30,043 nucleotides of DNA, from positions 1 to 30,043 of the forward strand of contig JBBDIX010000038.1 of NCBI GenBank assembly GCA_040880235.1, given 5' to 3'. Positions within the stretch are counted from its first letter, which is position 1; the number at the start of each line of letters is the position of its first letter. Below are positions 20,750-30,043 of this stretch, one piece after another. Both the position numbers and the translations under genes were made by a program. A model generated the notes under the pieces. It saw only the letters and a list, made by a program, of their open reading frames with translations. It was not told where the DNA came from and ran no database searches. This DNA is from JBBDIX01 sp040880235 (GTDB lineage: Bacteria > Actinomycetota > Nitriliruptoria > Nitriliruptorales > Nitriliruptoraceae).

Positions 20750-22090
20750 GTGGGCTCGCTCTTCGGCACCGACGGGATCCGTGGTTCGGCGAACGTCGAA
20801 CTCACGCCCGAGCTTGCCCTGGCACTCGGCCGCGCCCTCGTCACCCTGCTGCAGGAGACCACGGATGAGCGTCCGGCCGTCGTCATCGGCCGGGACCCCC
20901 GTTGGTCGGGCGAGATGCTCGAGTCGGCGCTCGTCGCTGGCATCACCTCCGCCGGCGGCGACGCCCGCACGGCCGGGGTGCTGCCCACGGCTGCCGTCGC
21001 CCACCTGACGTCCCGGTCGTCCGCGATGGCGGGCGCCATGATCTCCGCGTCGCACAATCCGGTCGGGGACAACGGGATCAAGTTCTTCGATGGGGACGGG
21101 TTCAAGTTCGATGACGCCACCGAGGCCCGCCTCGAAGCGCTCCTCGACGCTCCCGGCGCGCGACCTCGCGGCATAGGTATCGGACGCCGTCTCAGCGACC
21201 CCGCCGCGGTCGCGCGTTACATCGAGTACCTGACGTCGCTGGCCGACGTGGACCTCGCCGGGATGCAGGTCGTGGTGGACGGGGCCAACGGAGCGGCGAG
21301 CAGTGTCGCTCCGCAGGTCTACCGGCAGCTCGGTGCCGAGGTCATCGCCGTGCACTGCACACCCGACGGCGCGAACATCAACCTGGACTGTGGGTCGACG
21401 CACCCGGAGGCGGTCCGCGCTGCCGTGCTCGAACACGGAGCTGACGTCGGCATCAGTCACGACGGTGACGCCGACCGGATCGTCGCCGTCACCAGCACCG
21501 GCGCCGATGTCGATGGCGACGTGATCCTCGCGATCCTGGCGCGGCGCGGCCTCGACACGGGCACGCTCACCCAGAACACCGTCGTCACCACCGTGATGAC
21601 CAACCTCGGGTTCCGCCATGCGATGGACGAGATCGGCGTCGAGGTCGTGGAGACCGCGGTCGGCGACCGCTACGTCCTGCAGGCGATGCGCGAACGTGGA
21701 CTGAACCTCGGGGGAGAACAGTCCGGGCACATCATCGACCTCGACCACGCCACGACGGGCGACGGCATCCTCACGGCAGTTCGCCTGCTCACCGTGATGG
21801 GTGAGACCGGGGCCTCGCTCGACTACCTGGCGGGAGTGATGCAGCACCTGCCGCAGGTGCTCGTGAACGTCTCGGGCGTGGACCGGGCCCGGCTCGAAGG
21901 CGCCACCAGCGTGTGGGACCTGGTCAACCGTGAACAGGACCGCCTCGGCGACTCCGGACGGGTGCTGCTTCGACCGTCGGGTACCGAGCCGGTCGTGCGG
22001 GTCATGGTCGAGGCCGAGACCGAGGGCGACGCCACCGCGACCGCTGAGCGCATCGCCAGGCAGGTCAGGGTCGACCTCGCGGTGGCCTGA
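20750..22090 (+). CDS. glmM: Phosphoglucosamine mutase
   Basis: The enzyme converts glucosamine-6-phosphate to glucosamine-1-phosphate on the way to UDP-GlcNAc for peptidoglycan. The 446-residue product starts LFGTDGIRGSANVELTPE. The phosphoserine is S101 in ISASHNP, the metal-binding loop is DGDADR at 238-243, and the phosphate-binding loop RPSGTEPVVRVMVE is near the C-terminus; EQSGHII is the sugar-binding loop. GTG 20750 is the only suitable start. Following rpsI so closely is common in this phylum. Confidence 0.97.
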   Translation: MGSLFGTDGIRGSANVELTPELALALGRALVTLLQETTDERPAVVIGRDPRWSGEMLESALVAGITSAGGDARTAGVLPTAAVAHLTSRSSAMAGAMISASHNPVGDNGIKFFDGDGFKFDDATEARLEALLDAPGARPRGIGIGRRLSDPAAVARYIEYLTSLADVDLAGMQVVVDGANGAASSVAPQVYRQLGAEVIAVHCTPDGANINLDCGSTHPEAVRAAVLEHGADVGISHDGDADRIVAVTSTGADVDGDVILAILARRGLDTGTLTQNTVVTTVMTNLGFRHAMDEIGVEVVETAVGDRYVLQAMRERGLNLGGEQSGHIIDLDHATTGDGILTAVRLLTVMGETGASLDYLAGVMQHLPQVLVNVSGVDRARLEGATSVWDLVNREQDRLGDSGRVLLRPSGTEPVVRVMVEAETEGDATATAERIARQVRVDLAVA

Positions 22091-22160
22091 ACAGGCGCCT
22101 GGTCGCCGGGTTGCATCGTTCGGACACCTCTCGCACCCCTCGTCGTGTGGCCCCCGGCGA

Positions 22161-22166
22161 TAGCCT
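22161..22166 (+). promoter_or_regulatory. Possible -10 box upstream of glmS
   Basis: TAGCCT, within CGATAGCCTGCGCCC, resembles an actinobacterial -10 element 63 bases before the glmS start. The region 18 bases upstream (CCCTCG) is a poor -35. It is the only promoter-like signal I see in the 139-nt glmM-glmS gap. Confidence 0.25.
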
Positions 22167-22229
22167 GCGCCCCGTGCCCGCCGCCGCCCCACGCAGCCGC
22201 CCCGACCCGGGTGCGCAAGGAATCGTCTG

Positions 22230-24076
<1,847 letters not shown>

Positions 24077-24077
<1 letters not shown>

Positions 24078-25762
24078 TGGACCACGCCGCGGCCACACGC
24101 CTCGCGCTGCTCGATGCTGCAGCGGCGCGCGCTGCGGACGCGGCGGCGGTCGACGCGGGCGACACCTGGGCCGGGCTCATGGAACGTGCAGCCGGGCACC
24201 TCACCCGAGCGGTCGTTCGCACGGGCGGGCACGGCTACGGGCTGCGGGTCGCGGTCCTGGTCGGCCGTGGGGACAACGGTGGCGATGGCTGGGCCGCCGC
24301 TCGACGGCTCCGCGACGAGCATGGCGCGTCGGCACGGGTCGTCGCCCTCGACGGGATCGACGGAGAGGTGTCCGAGTCGTGCGCGGCCAACCGGACGGCG
24401 TGGCTGGCGCGCGGCGGGTACGTGGTCACCGACGAGGTCGGGCTGCATGCAGCACTGGAGTGGTGCGACGTCGCGGTCGATGCGCTGCTCGGTACGGGGG
24501 TGCGAGGTGCGCCACGTGGTACCGCGGCCGTGGCGACCCGCGCGCTGCTGGATGCCCGGGAGCGGGGTACGCCGGTCGTGGCCTGCGACGTGCCCTCCGG
24601 AGTGTCCGCCGACGACGGCAGTGCACCCGCGGGCGCGGCGCGCGCCGATGTCACGGTGACGTTCGGGGCCCTGAAGCGTGGGCTGCTGCTGCATCCCGGT
24701 GCCGAACACGCCGGGCAGATCGTCGTCGGGGACCTCGGTGCCCGGTGGCAGCCGGACGCCGGGGACTGGTGGGCGCTGACGGCGGCCGGCGCACGACCCG
24801 AGGCGTTTCCCGTCGATGCGGACAAGCGTCGACGCGGGGTGGTGCTCGTGGTCGCGGGTGCCGTCGGGACCTCGGGGGCCGCCGTGCTCGCGGCCGACGC
24901 CGCCCTGCGGGGTGGGGCGGGACTCGTGTCCGCGTTCGTCCCGTCGGCCGTGCGCGGTGAGGTGACCGGTCGCGTGGACGCCGGCGTCATGGTCCACGAG
25001 GCGTCGTCCGACCCGTCAGGAGCCCTGTCGGCCGACGCGGCCGACCTGCTCGACGTCCCCGATCGCGACCGGCCGGGTGTCGACGTGTCGCGCTTCGACG
25101 CGGTCGCTGCCGGGCCCGGGATCGGGATCGGACCGGGAGCACGCGCGGTCGTCGAACGCCTGCTGGCCCGCGCATCGAGACTCGTGCTCGACGCGGACGG
25201 GCTCAACCTGTTCCGCGAGGATCCCACGCGGCTCGCCGACCACGCCGGGATCCTCGTGCTCACCCCGCACGTGCGGGAACTGGCGCGCCTGTGTGGTGAC
25301 GACCCGGACACGGTGTGGGCCGAACGTGCCGAACGCGTTCCGCGACTCGCCCGCGAGCTCGACGCGGTGATCGTGGCCAAGGGGCCGGGCACGATGGTCG
25401 CGGCGCCTGATGGTCGGGTCTGGGTCTGTCCGCTCGGCAGTCCCGCGCTCGGCACCGGGGGAACCGGCGACGCACTCGCCGGCCTGCTCGCCGCTGCGGT
25501 CGCCGGGGCCGAGGACGTCGCGCTCGCGGTCGCGCGAGCCGTCTGGTGGCACGCGGCGGCGGGGATGTGCGCCGGCAGGGACCGCGCGGATCGTGCGACG
25601 GCCCGTGACGTGCTCGAACGGATCCCGGCGGTGCTCGGGGCGCTCGCGGAGCCGGATCCGGTGGGTGCACCTGCCGGCTGGCCTGACGACCCGACGGCGG
25701 GTCGTCGTGGGTGCGCCGACGTCTGGGCGGGCGGACGCGTGATGCTCGGGGACCCGCGATGA
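24077..25762 (+). CDS. nnr: Bifunctional NAD(P)H-hydrate epimerase / ADP-dependent dehydratase
   Basis: The protein repairs hydrated NAD(P)H. It is 561 residues. The N-terminal YjeF_N epimerase domain (to about residue 220) has GRGDNGGDG at 63-71, VDALLGTGVRG and CDVPSGVSADDG. The C-terminal ribokinase-like dehydratase domain has VVAGAVGTSGAAVLAADAAL, AAGPGIGIG, VLTPHVRELARL and the GTGGTGDA motif at 459-466. A short Pro/Gly-rich tail ends it. ATG 24077 overlaps the glmS stop as TGATG; GTG 24074 would add one residue. The stop overlaps alr by ATGA. Confidence 0.94.
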
Positions 25763-26907
25763 CGGTCGCACCGCCGGGGGCATCGTGGCGTCCCACGACC
25801 GTCCACGTCGATCTGGACGCCATCGGGCACAACGTGCGTCGGATCCGTGCGGTCGTCGGGCCGTCGACGTCCGTCTGCGCGGTGGTGAAGGCCGACGGGT
25901 ATGGGCACGGGGCGGTGCCCGTCGCGCGCGCGGCCGTGGACGCCGGTGCGGCATGGGTCGCCGTCGCGCTGGTGGAGGAGGGCGTGGAACTGCGACGCGC
26001 CGGCCTCGACGGGCCGATCCTCCTGTTGACCGAACCGCCCCCGGCGGCGATCGGCACGCTCGTCGACCACGACCTGACCCCGATGGTGTACTCGCCGCGC
26101 ACGGTCGCGCTGCTCGACGCGCATGCTGACGAGGTCGGACGTGACGTGACCGTCCACCTCAAGGCCGACACGGGCATGGGCCGGGTCGGTGCGACCCCGC
26201 AGGAGTGGGACGACCTGCTCGCGAGCGTGACGACGGCGTCGCGGGTGCGCGTCGATGGGCTCGCCACCCACCTGGCGCGCGCGGACGAACCCGGGGTGCG
26301 CGCGACCCACGAACAGCTCGCGGTGTTCGACCGCCTCGTCGACCGGGCCCGGGACGTCGGGATGGCCCCGACCCACGTGCACGCTGCCAACACCGCAGGG
26401 GCGCTTCGGTACCCCGACGCTCGGTACACGATGGTTCGCGCCGGCATCGGGATCTACGGCCTGTCCCCGTCGACGGATGTCGACGCCAGCGATCACGGGC
26501 TGCTGCCCGCACTGTCCCTGACGACCGAGGTGTCCCACGTCAAACGGGTGCCGGCCGGCACCCCGGTGTCGTACGGCCACCGCTGGCACGCGCCGCGCGA
26601 CGGGTGGATCGCGACCCTGCCGATCGGGTATGCGGACGGGATGCCTCGGGCACTGACCAACATCGCCGAGGTGCTCATCGACGGTCGGCGCCACCCGGTC
26701 GCAGGCACCGTCACGATGGACCAGGTGCTCGTGTGGTGCGACGCATCGGCACCGCAGGTCGGCCAGACCGTCACCCTGATCGGCTCCGACGGCGACGAAC
26801 AGTTGCAGGTCGAGGACTGGGCGAGCGCAGCCGACACCATCACCTACGAGATCGCGACCCAGCTGACCGGTCGTCTGCCACGTGTCCACACGGGCGGGGG
26901 CCGGTGA
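25759..26907 (+). CDS. alr: Alanine racemase
   Basis: The PLP enzyme interconverts L- and D-alanine for peptidoglycan. The 382-residue product begins its barrel with TTVHVDLDAIGHNVRRI. The PLP lysine is K44 in VVKADGYGHG and the second catalytic residue is Y272 in VSYGHRW. Other landmarks are VHLKADTGMGRVG, HAANTAGAL, MVRAGIGIYGL and the C-terminal GTVTMDQVLV. ATG 25759 overlaps nnr by ATGA; the open frame upstream is out of family. Its stop overlaps the next gene by GTGA. Confidence 0.96.
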   Translation: MTVAPPGASWRPTTVHVDLDAIGHNVRRIRAVVGPSTSVCAVVKADGYGHGAVPVARAAVDAGAAWVAVALVEEGVELRRAGLDGPILLLTEPPPAAIGTLVDHDLTPMVYSPRTVALLDAHADEVGRDVTVHLKADTGMGRVGATPQEWDDLLASVTTASRVRVDGLATHLARADEPGVRATHEQLAVFDRLVDRARDVGMAPTHVHAANTAGALRYPDARYTMVRAGIGIYGLSPSTDVDASDHGLLPALSLTTEVSHVKRVPAGTPVSYGHRWHAPRDGWIATLPIGYADGMPRALTNIAEVLIDGRRHPVAGTVTMDQVLVWCDASAPQVGQTVTLIGSDGDEQLQVEDWASAADTITYEIATQLTGRLPRVHTGGGR

Positions 26908-27851
26908 GTGCCGTCGACGGGGTCACGGTCGGCACGTGGACGTCGCCCGACGCGGTGTCGGGATGCACGGTGGTGCTCCCGCCGCCGGGAACCGTCGGTG
27001 CGATCGCGGTGCGTGGGTCCGCGCCGGGCACCCGCGAGGCCGCGGCGCTCGGACCCTCCGGGAAGGTCGAGGTGTGTCACGCTGTCGTGCTCGCGGGGGG
27101 TTCCGCGTACGGACTGGCCGCAGCAGACGGGGTGATGCGCTGGCTCGAGGAACGTGGCGTCGGTCACCCGGTCCGAACCGGCGTCGTGCCCATCGTCGGC
27201 GCGGCGATCGTGCTGGACGCCGCGGTCGGGATTCCCGGCCAACGTCCCGGACCCGCGGCTGGGTACGCGGCGTGCGACGCGGCGAGACCCGGTGACGTGG
27301 CCGAGGGCACGATCGGCGCCGGGACGGGGTGCAGCGTCGCGAAGGTCGGCGGCATCGAGCATGGATGGCGCAGCGGCCAGGGGGTCGCGACGCGGCGGGC
27401 CGATGGTGTGACGGTCTGGGCCGTCGTCGCCAACAACGCGCTGGGGGAGGTGTTCTCCGCGGACGGGACGCCACTGGCGACGTCGCGCGCGGACGTCGGC
27501 GCTCCCCGCTACCCGTACGTGGATGCCTCGGTGATCGCCGGCGGCGGGCCGGCTTCGGGGGAGAACACGGTCATCGGGTGCGTCGTGACCGATGCGCGGC
27601 TCGATCGGCGTGCCGCTCACCGGGTGGCTGATCTCGCCCACACGGGCATCGCCCGATCCGTGCGTCCCGCCCACACGGAGTTCGACGGTGATGCCCTGTT
27701 CTGTCTGGCGACGGGCACGGTGGAGACCCGCGTGGACCTGGTGGCCGAACTGGCCACCGACGCCGTCGCGGAGGCCGTGCGGCGAGGCCCGCTGACGGCC
27801 GCCGCCGGGGGCGGCCTGCCGGCACTGGGCGACCGCGACCGGCACGTGTGA
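26904..27851 (+). CDS. P1-family (S58-like, DmpA/NylC-type) self-processing peptidase
   Basis: The 315-residue protein matches P1-family aminopeptidase/amidase features. These are TVVLPPPGTVGAIAVRG near the N-terminus, AVVLAGGSAYGLAAADGVMRWLEERGVG, GTIGAGTGCSVAKVGG, and the processing site GEN-TVIGCVVTDARL. In relatives, cleavage before the Thr or Ser frees an N-terminal nucleophile; here the predicted cut is between N221 and T222. Known members hydrolyse beta-amino or D-residue peptides or nylon oligomers; the substrate here is unknown. GTG 26904 overlaps alr by GTGA. Being next to alr, a link to D-Ala or peptidoglycan peptide turnover is tempting but unproven. Confidence 0.88.
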   Translation: MSAVDGVTVGTWTSPDAVSGCTVVLPPPGTVGAIAVRGSAPGTREAAALGPSGKVEVCHAVVLAGGSAYGLAAADGVMRWLEERGVGHPVRTGVVPIVGAAIVLDAAVGIPGQRPGPAAGYAACDAARPGDVAEGTIGAGTGCSVAKVGGIEHGWRSGQGVATRRADGVTVWAVVANNALGEVFSADGTPLATSRADVGAPRYPYVDASVIAGGGPASGENTVIGCVVTDARLDRRAAHRVADLAHTGIARSVRPAHTEFDGDALFCLATGTVETRVDLVAELATDAVAEAVRRGPLTAAAGGGLPALGDRDRHV

Positions 27852-27899
27852 CCGCTACCCTGGCGGGTAACACCCCTGCCGCCACCCCTGAGGACCCGC

Positions 27900-28550
27900 G
27901 TGGCAGCATCATCGGCGTCGAACCCCTCCGGAGGCGTGCTTCCGCTCGCCGAGTTCGGTCGTGGGATCCAGGAGTGCACGTCGTGTGACCTGCACCGGGA
28001 CCGGCGTCATCCGTCGGTCGGTGACGGCCCCATGGACGCCCGCCTCATGCTCGTCGGGTCGGCGCCACGACGTCCGGAGGACCTGCGCGGTGCGGCCCTG
28101 TCGGGCAGTGCTCGCAACCTCGTCGAACATGCCCTGGAGTTGGCGGGCCTCGACCCGACGAGCGTTCGGATCACCAACCTGGTGCGGTGTCGGCCTCGGA
28201 AGGACCGGCCCCCGACCCGTGCGGAGATCCGTTCGTGTCAGGGCCACCTGCGTGCGGAGATCGACCTCGTTCGGCCCGAGGTGGTCGTGTCGTTCGGGTC
28301 TCTGACCACCTCGGCGCTCTACGGTCGTGAGGTCTCCATCGTGCAGGTGGCGGGCTACCGGCTCGCCATCCTCGACGGGATCACCCTCATCCCCACCTAT
28401 CATCCCGACGACGTGCTGCGCGGGGTGCCCCGGGCCGCGGACAGCATCGGTCGTGACATCGCGACCGCCGGGGCCGTCCTCGACGGCCGTCTGGGGACCG
28501 GCGCAGACATCCTGCAGGAGTTGCGCGCGCGGGCCCGCGCGCAGTCGTGA
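27900..28550 (+). CDS. Divergent family-4-like uracil-DNA glycosylase superfamily protein
   Basis: The 216-residue protein has the FeS cysteine pattern of family 4 UDGs: C26 and C29 near the N-terminus, then C97 and C113 with 15 residues between. NLVRCRPRKDRPPTRAEIRSC (split around C97) and TYHPDDVLR match family segments, and VVSFGSLTTSALYG fits the core. However, motif 1 reads GSAPRRPED instead of GE-PG-ED, and the following segment GAALSG lacks the Pro-Phe of the uracil pocket. Activity on uracil is therefore doubtful. GTG 27900 has GAGGA (27890-27894) 5 nt upstream. It lies between the P1 peptidase and tsaE. Confidence 0.82.
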   Translation: MAASSASNPSGGVLPLAEFGRGIQECTSCDLHRDRRHPSVGDGPMDARLMLVGSAPRRPEDLRGAALSGSARNLVEHALELAGLDPTSVRITNLVRCRPRKDRPPTRAEIRSCQGHLRAEIDLVRPEVVVSFGSLTTSALYGREVSIVQVAGYRLAILDGITLIPTYHPDDVLRGVPRAADSIGRDIATAGAVLDGRLGTGADILQELRARARAQS

Positions 28551-28587
28551 CGTCGGGCAGGCTCCTGCCGATCAGCACGAGGTGGAC

Positions 28588-29100
28588 GTGGACGAGGCGA
28601 TCCGATTGCGGACGACCGACCCCGGTCAGACCCAGCAGGCGGCTGCAGCGCTCGCCGGTCTGTTCGAGCCGGGCGACGTCGTGGTGCTCAGCGGCGAACT
28701 GGGCGCCGGCAAGACCTGCTTCGTGCAGGGTGCCGCGGGCGCGCTCGGGGTCGAGGGGCGCGTCACCTCCCCGACGTTCACCCTGGTGCGCACGTATCCC
28801 ACGGCACGGATCCCCGTGGTCCACTGCGACGTCTACCGACTGAACCGACTGCACGACGTGTTCGACCTCGGCGACGAGGTGTTCGCGCCGGACGTGGTGA
28901 CCTTCGTGGAGTGGGGAGATGCGATCGGGCCCCTGCTCCCGCCGGACCGGCTGGAGGTCGACATCGTGCTCGAGGATCCCACACGGGCCGAGGGATCGCG
29001 GCTCGTCCACCTGCGTGGGCACGGTCGGTGGCGCGGCCTGCGGGAGCACATGATCGAGCGCTGCAGTGACTGGATCGTGGAGGAGGGCACCGGATGCTGA
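28588..29100 (+). CDS. tsaE: tRNA threonylcarbamoyladenosine biosynthesis ATPase TsaE
   Basis: TsaE is the ATPase that resets the TsaBD complex in t6A modification of ANN-decoding tRNAs. The 170-residue product has the P-loop GELGAGKT at residues 36-43, then VTSPTFTLVRTY, HCDVYRL and TFVEWGD. GTG 28588 is preferred, since GAGGTGG at 28579-28585 is correctly placed; GTG 28582 would add two residues. The open frame runs further upstream over the UDG-like gene without similarity. The end overlaps tsaB by seven bases. Confidence 0.92.
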   Translation: MDEAIRLRTTDPGQTQQAAAALAGLFEPGDVVVLSGELGAGKTCFVQGAAGALGVEGRVTSPTFTLVRTYPTARIPVVHCDVYRLNRLHDVFDLGDEVFAPDVVTFVEWGDAIGPLLPPDRLEVDIVLEDPTRAEGSRLVHLRGHGRWRGLREHMIERCSDWIVEEGTGC

Positions 29101-29807
29101 TCCTGGGACTGGAGACCTCCACGTCACGGTCGTCGGTCGCGCTCGTCGACGGCGACCGCGTCGTCGCGTCCGCATCACTGGGCGTCGACCGGCGGCACGG
29201 AGAGTTCGTCGCTCCCGCCATCGACTTCTGCCTGCGACAGGCTGGTATGAGCGCCGACCGGATCACCGGGGTGGCCGTCGGGATCGGACCGGGACTGTTC
29301 ACGGGCCTGCGGGTCGGGATCGCGACCGCGCAGGCCATCGCGGGCACCCGGCACCTGCCCGTGGTCGGGATGTGCAGCCTCGACGTGCTCGCCTTCCAGG
29401 TCCGCCACGTGCGACGTCTGATCTGCGCAGTGCTCGACGCCCGCCGCGGTGAACTGTTCTGGGCCTTCTACCGCTCGTCTCCGGGCGGCGTGCAGCGTCA
29501 GGGAGACCTGCGGGTGGGCAACGTCGACACCCTGGAGGCCGAGATCGCCGCGCAGGGAAGCGACGTGCTCGCGGTCGGAGAAGGGGCGCTGGCGCATCGC
29601 GAGCAGCTCGCGAACACCGACACGGCAGTGGCGGGACTGGACGTCGGCTGGCCGGACGCAGCCGTGCTCGCCGAACTGTGTGTGCCGCGGTTCGTCCGTG
29701 AGGACACCCAGACGCCGCTGCAGCTGCAGCCCCTCTACCTGCGCCAGGCCGATGCGCAGATCGGGTGGGCCACTCGGGGCAGGCTGCGTGGGGGTGAGGG
29801 CGCGTGA
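29094..29807 (+). CDS. tsaB: tRNA threonylcarbamoyladenosine biosynthesis protein TsaB
   Basis: TsaB is the inactive ASKHA-fold partner of TsaD. The 237-residue product starts MLILGLETSTSRSSVALVDGD and has the RRHGEFVAPAIDFCL segment, the conserved GIGPGLFTGLRVGIATAQAIA, and LDARRGELFWAFY. It lacks the metal-binding histidines of TsaD, which would be encoded nearby beyond the window or elsewhere. It overlaps tsaE by seven bases and the next gene by GTGA. Confidence 0.95.
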   Translation: MLILGLETSTSRSSVALVDGDRVVASASLGVDRRHGEFVAPAIDFCLRQAGMSADRITGVAVGIGPGLFTGLRVGIATAQAIAGTRHLPVVGMCSLDVLAFQVRHVRRLICAVLDARRGELFWAFYRSSPGGVQRQGDLRVGNVDTLEAEIAAQGSDVLAVGEGALAHREQLANTDTAVAGLDVGWPDAAVLAELCVPRFVREDTQTPLQLQPLYLRQADAQIGWATRGRLRGGEGA

Positions 29808-30043
29808 CCGACGTGGTGGGCGTGGACCGCGTGGACGTGACGCTGGCGGACGCCCGCCCGACGGACGCCGATCGCCTCGCGGCACTCAGTCGGACCGCGT
29901 CGCGCTCCCCGTGGTCTGTCGACCTGCTGACGGCCGACCTGTGCCGGACCGATCGATCCTGGATCCTGGCGACCGCCCCGGATGGCGACGTCGTCGGTCT
30001 GGCAGGAATCGCGGACCTCGCGGGCAGTGCGCACGTGCTCGAC
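29804..30043 (+). CDS. rimI: Ribosomal-protein-alanine N-acetyltransferase RimI-like (partial)
   Basis: The first 80 codons of an open frame reach the window edge with no stop. The translation shows a GNAT N-terminal half: VTLADARPTDADRLAAL, SPWSVDLLTADL, then WILATAPDGDVVGLAGIADL and AHVLD. The pWs...l..el and vvG.ag pattern is typical of RimI, which usually follows tsaB. The acetyl-CoA-binding R/QxxGxG/A loop lies beyond the edge, so the assignment leans on position. GTG 29804 overlaps the tsaB stop by GTGA. Confidence 0.8.
   Translation, partial: MTDVVGVDRVDVTLADARPTDADRLAALSRTASRSPWSVDLLTADLCRTDRSWILATAPDGDVVGLAGIADLAGSAHVLD

Noticed and set aside
24235..26889. 884-codon open frame on the minus strand over nnr and alr
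   Set aside because: It lies opposite two confidently identified enzymes, is rich in Arg, Pro, Ser and Ala with no recognisable domain, and is the expected antisense shadow of GC-rich coding sequence.
27856..27861. TACCCT as a -10 box before the UDG-like gene
   Set aside because: The region 18 bases upstream has no TTG-like element and lies inside the P1 peptidase coding end; too weak to list.
27900..28550. UdgX (covalent uracil-binding) assignment
   Set aside because: The characteristic KRRIH-type insertion of UdgX is not seen, and motif 1 also differs.
28547..28843. Open frame from GTG 28547 overlapping the UDG-like stop
   Set aside because: Although it has the GTGA overlap common here, its translation has no similarity; the other frame encodes TsaE with a clear P-loop.

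Overview
The window is about 30 kb of GC-rich chromosome, densely coded, with every supported gene on the + strand. The gene order (S10/spc/alpha ribosomal clusters, then truA, rplM-rpsI, glmM, glmS, nnr, alr, tsaE, tsaB, rimI), the very high GC, frequent GTG starts, ATGA/GTGA/TGATG overlaps and an FrhB/F420-type flavoprotein point to an actinomycetote. A deep-branching class such as Nitriliruptoria or Acidimicrobiia is my guess, held loosely. I see no tRNA, rRNA, CRISPR array, insertion sequence or pseudogene.

Layout. 1-9957: end of rplB, then rpsS-rplV-rpsC-rplP-rpmC-rpsQ-rplN-rplX-rplE-rpsN(Z)-rpsH-rplF-rplR-rpsE-rpmD-rplO-secY-adk-map. This is the ribosome assembly block plus protein export, adenylate kinase and N-terminal Met removal. 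9958-14621: an accessory island between map and infA, holding two tandem paralogous MFS transporters, an iron-sulfur FrhB/FdhB-like flavoprotein and an EamA transporter. 14622-18755: a candidate promoter and structured leader, then infA-rpmJ-rpsM-rpsK-rpsD-rpoA-rplQ. 18772-20739: truA, a second candidate promoter, rplM-rpsI. 20750-30043: glmM-glmS (UDP-GlcNAc precursor supply), nnr (NAD(P)HX repair), alr (D-Ala), a P1-family self-processing peptidase, a divergent iron-sulfur uracil-DNA-glycosylase-family protein, tsaE-tsaB (t6A tRNA modification) and the start of rimI. No gap exceeds 300 bases; the two largest (14622-14896 and 19573-19847) each carry a promoter-like element.

The core genes are ordinary. 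The points worth a second look are: the transporter/FrhB island; long acidic tails on S3 and L17; an N-terminal extension and an insertion in RpoA; a UDG-family protein that keeps its FeS cysteines but has lost canonical pocket residues; and a series of GC-rich stem-loops at ribosomal gene junctions, including one that abuts the rpoA ribosome-binding site and three small hairpins sharing a TGAC loop and a following ATC. I found no clear-cut new defence or mobile system; the map-infA island is the best candidate for undescribed biology.
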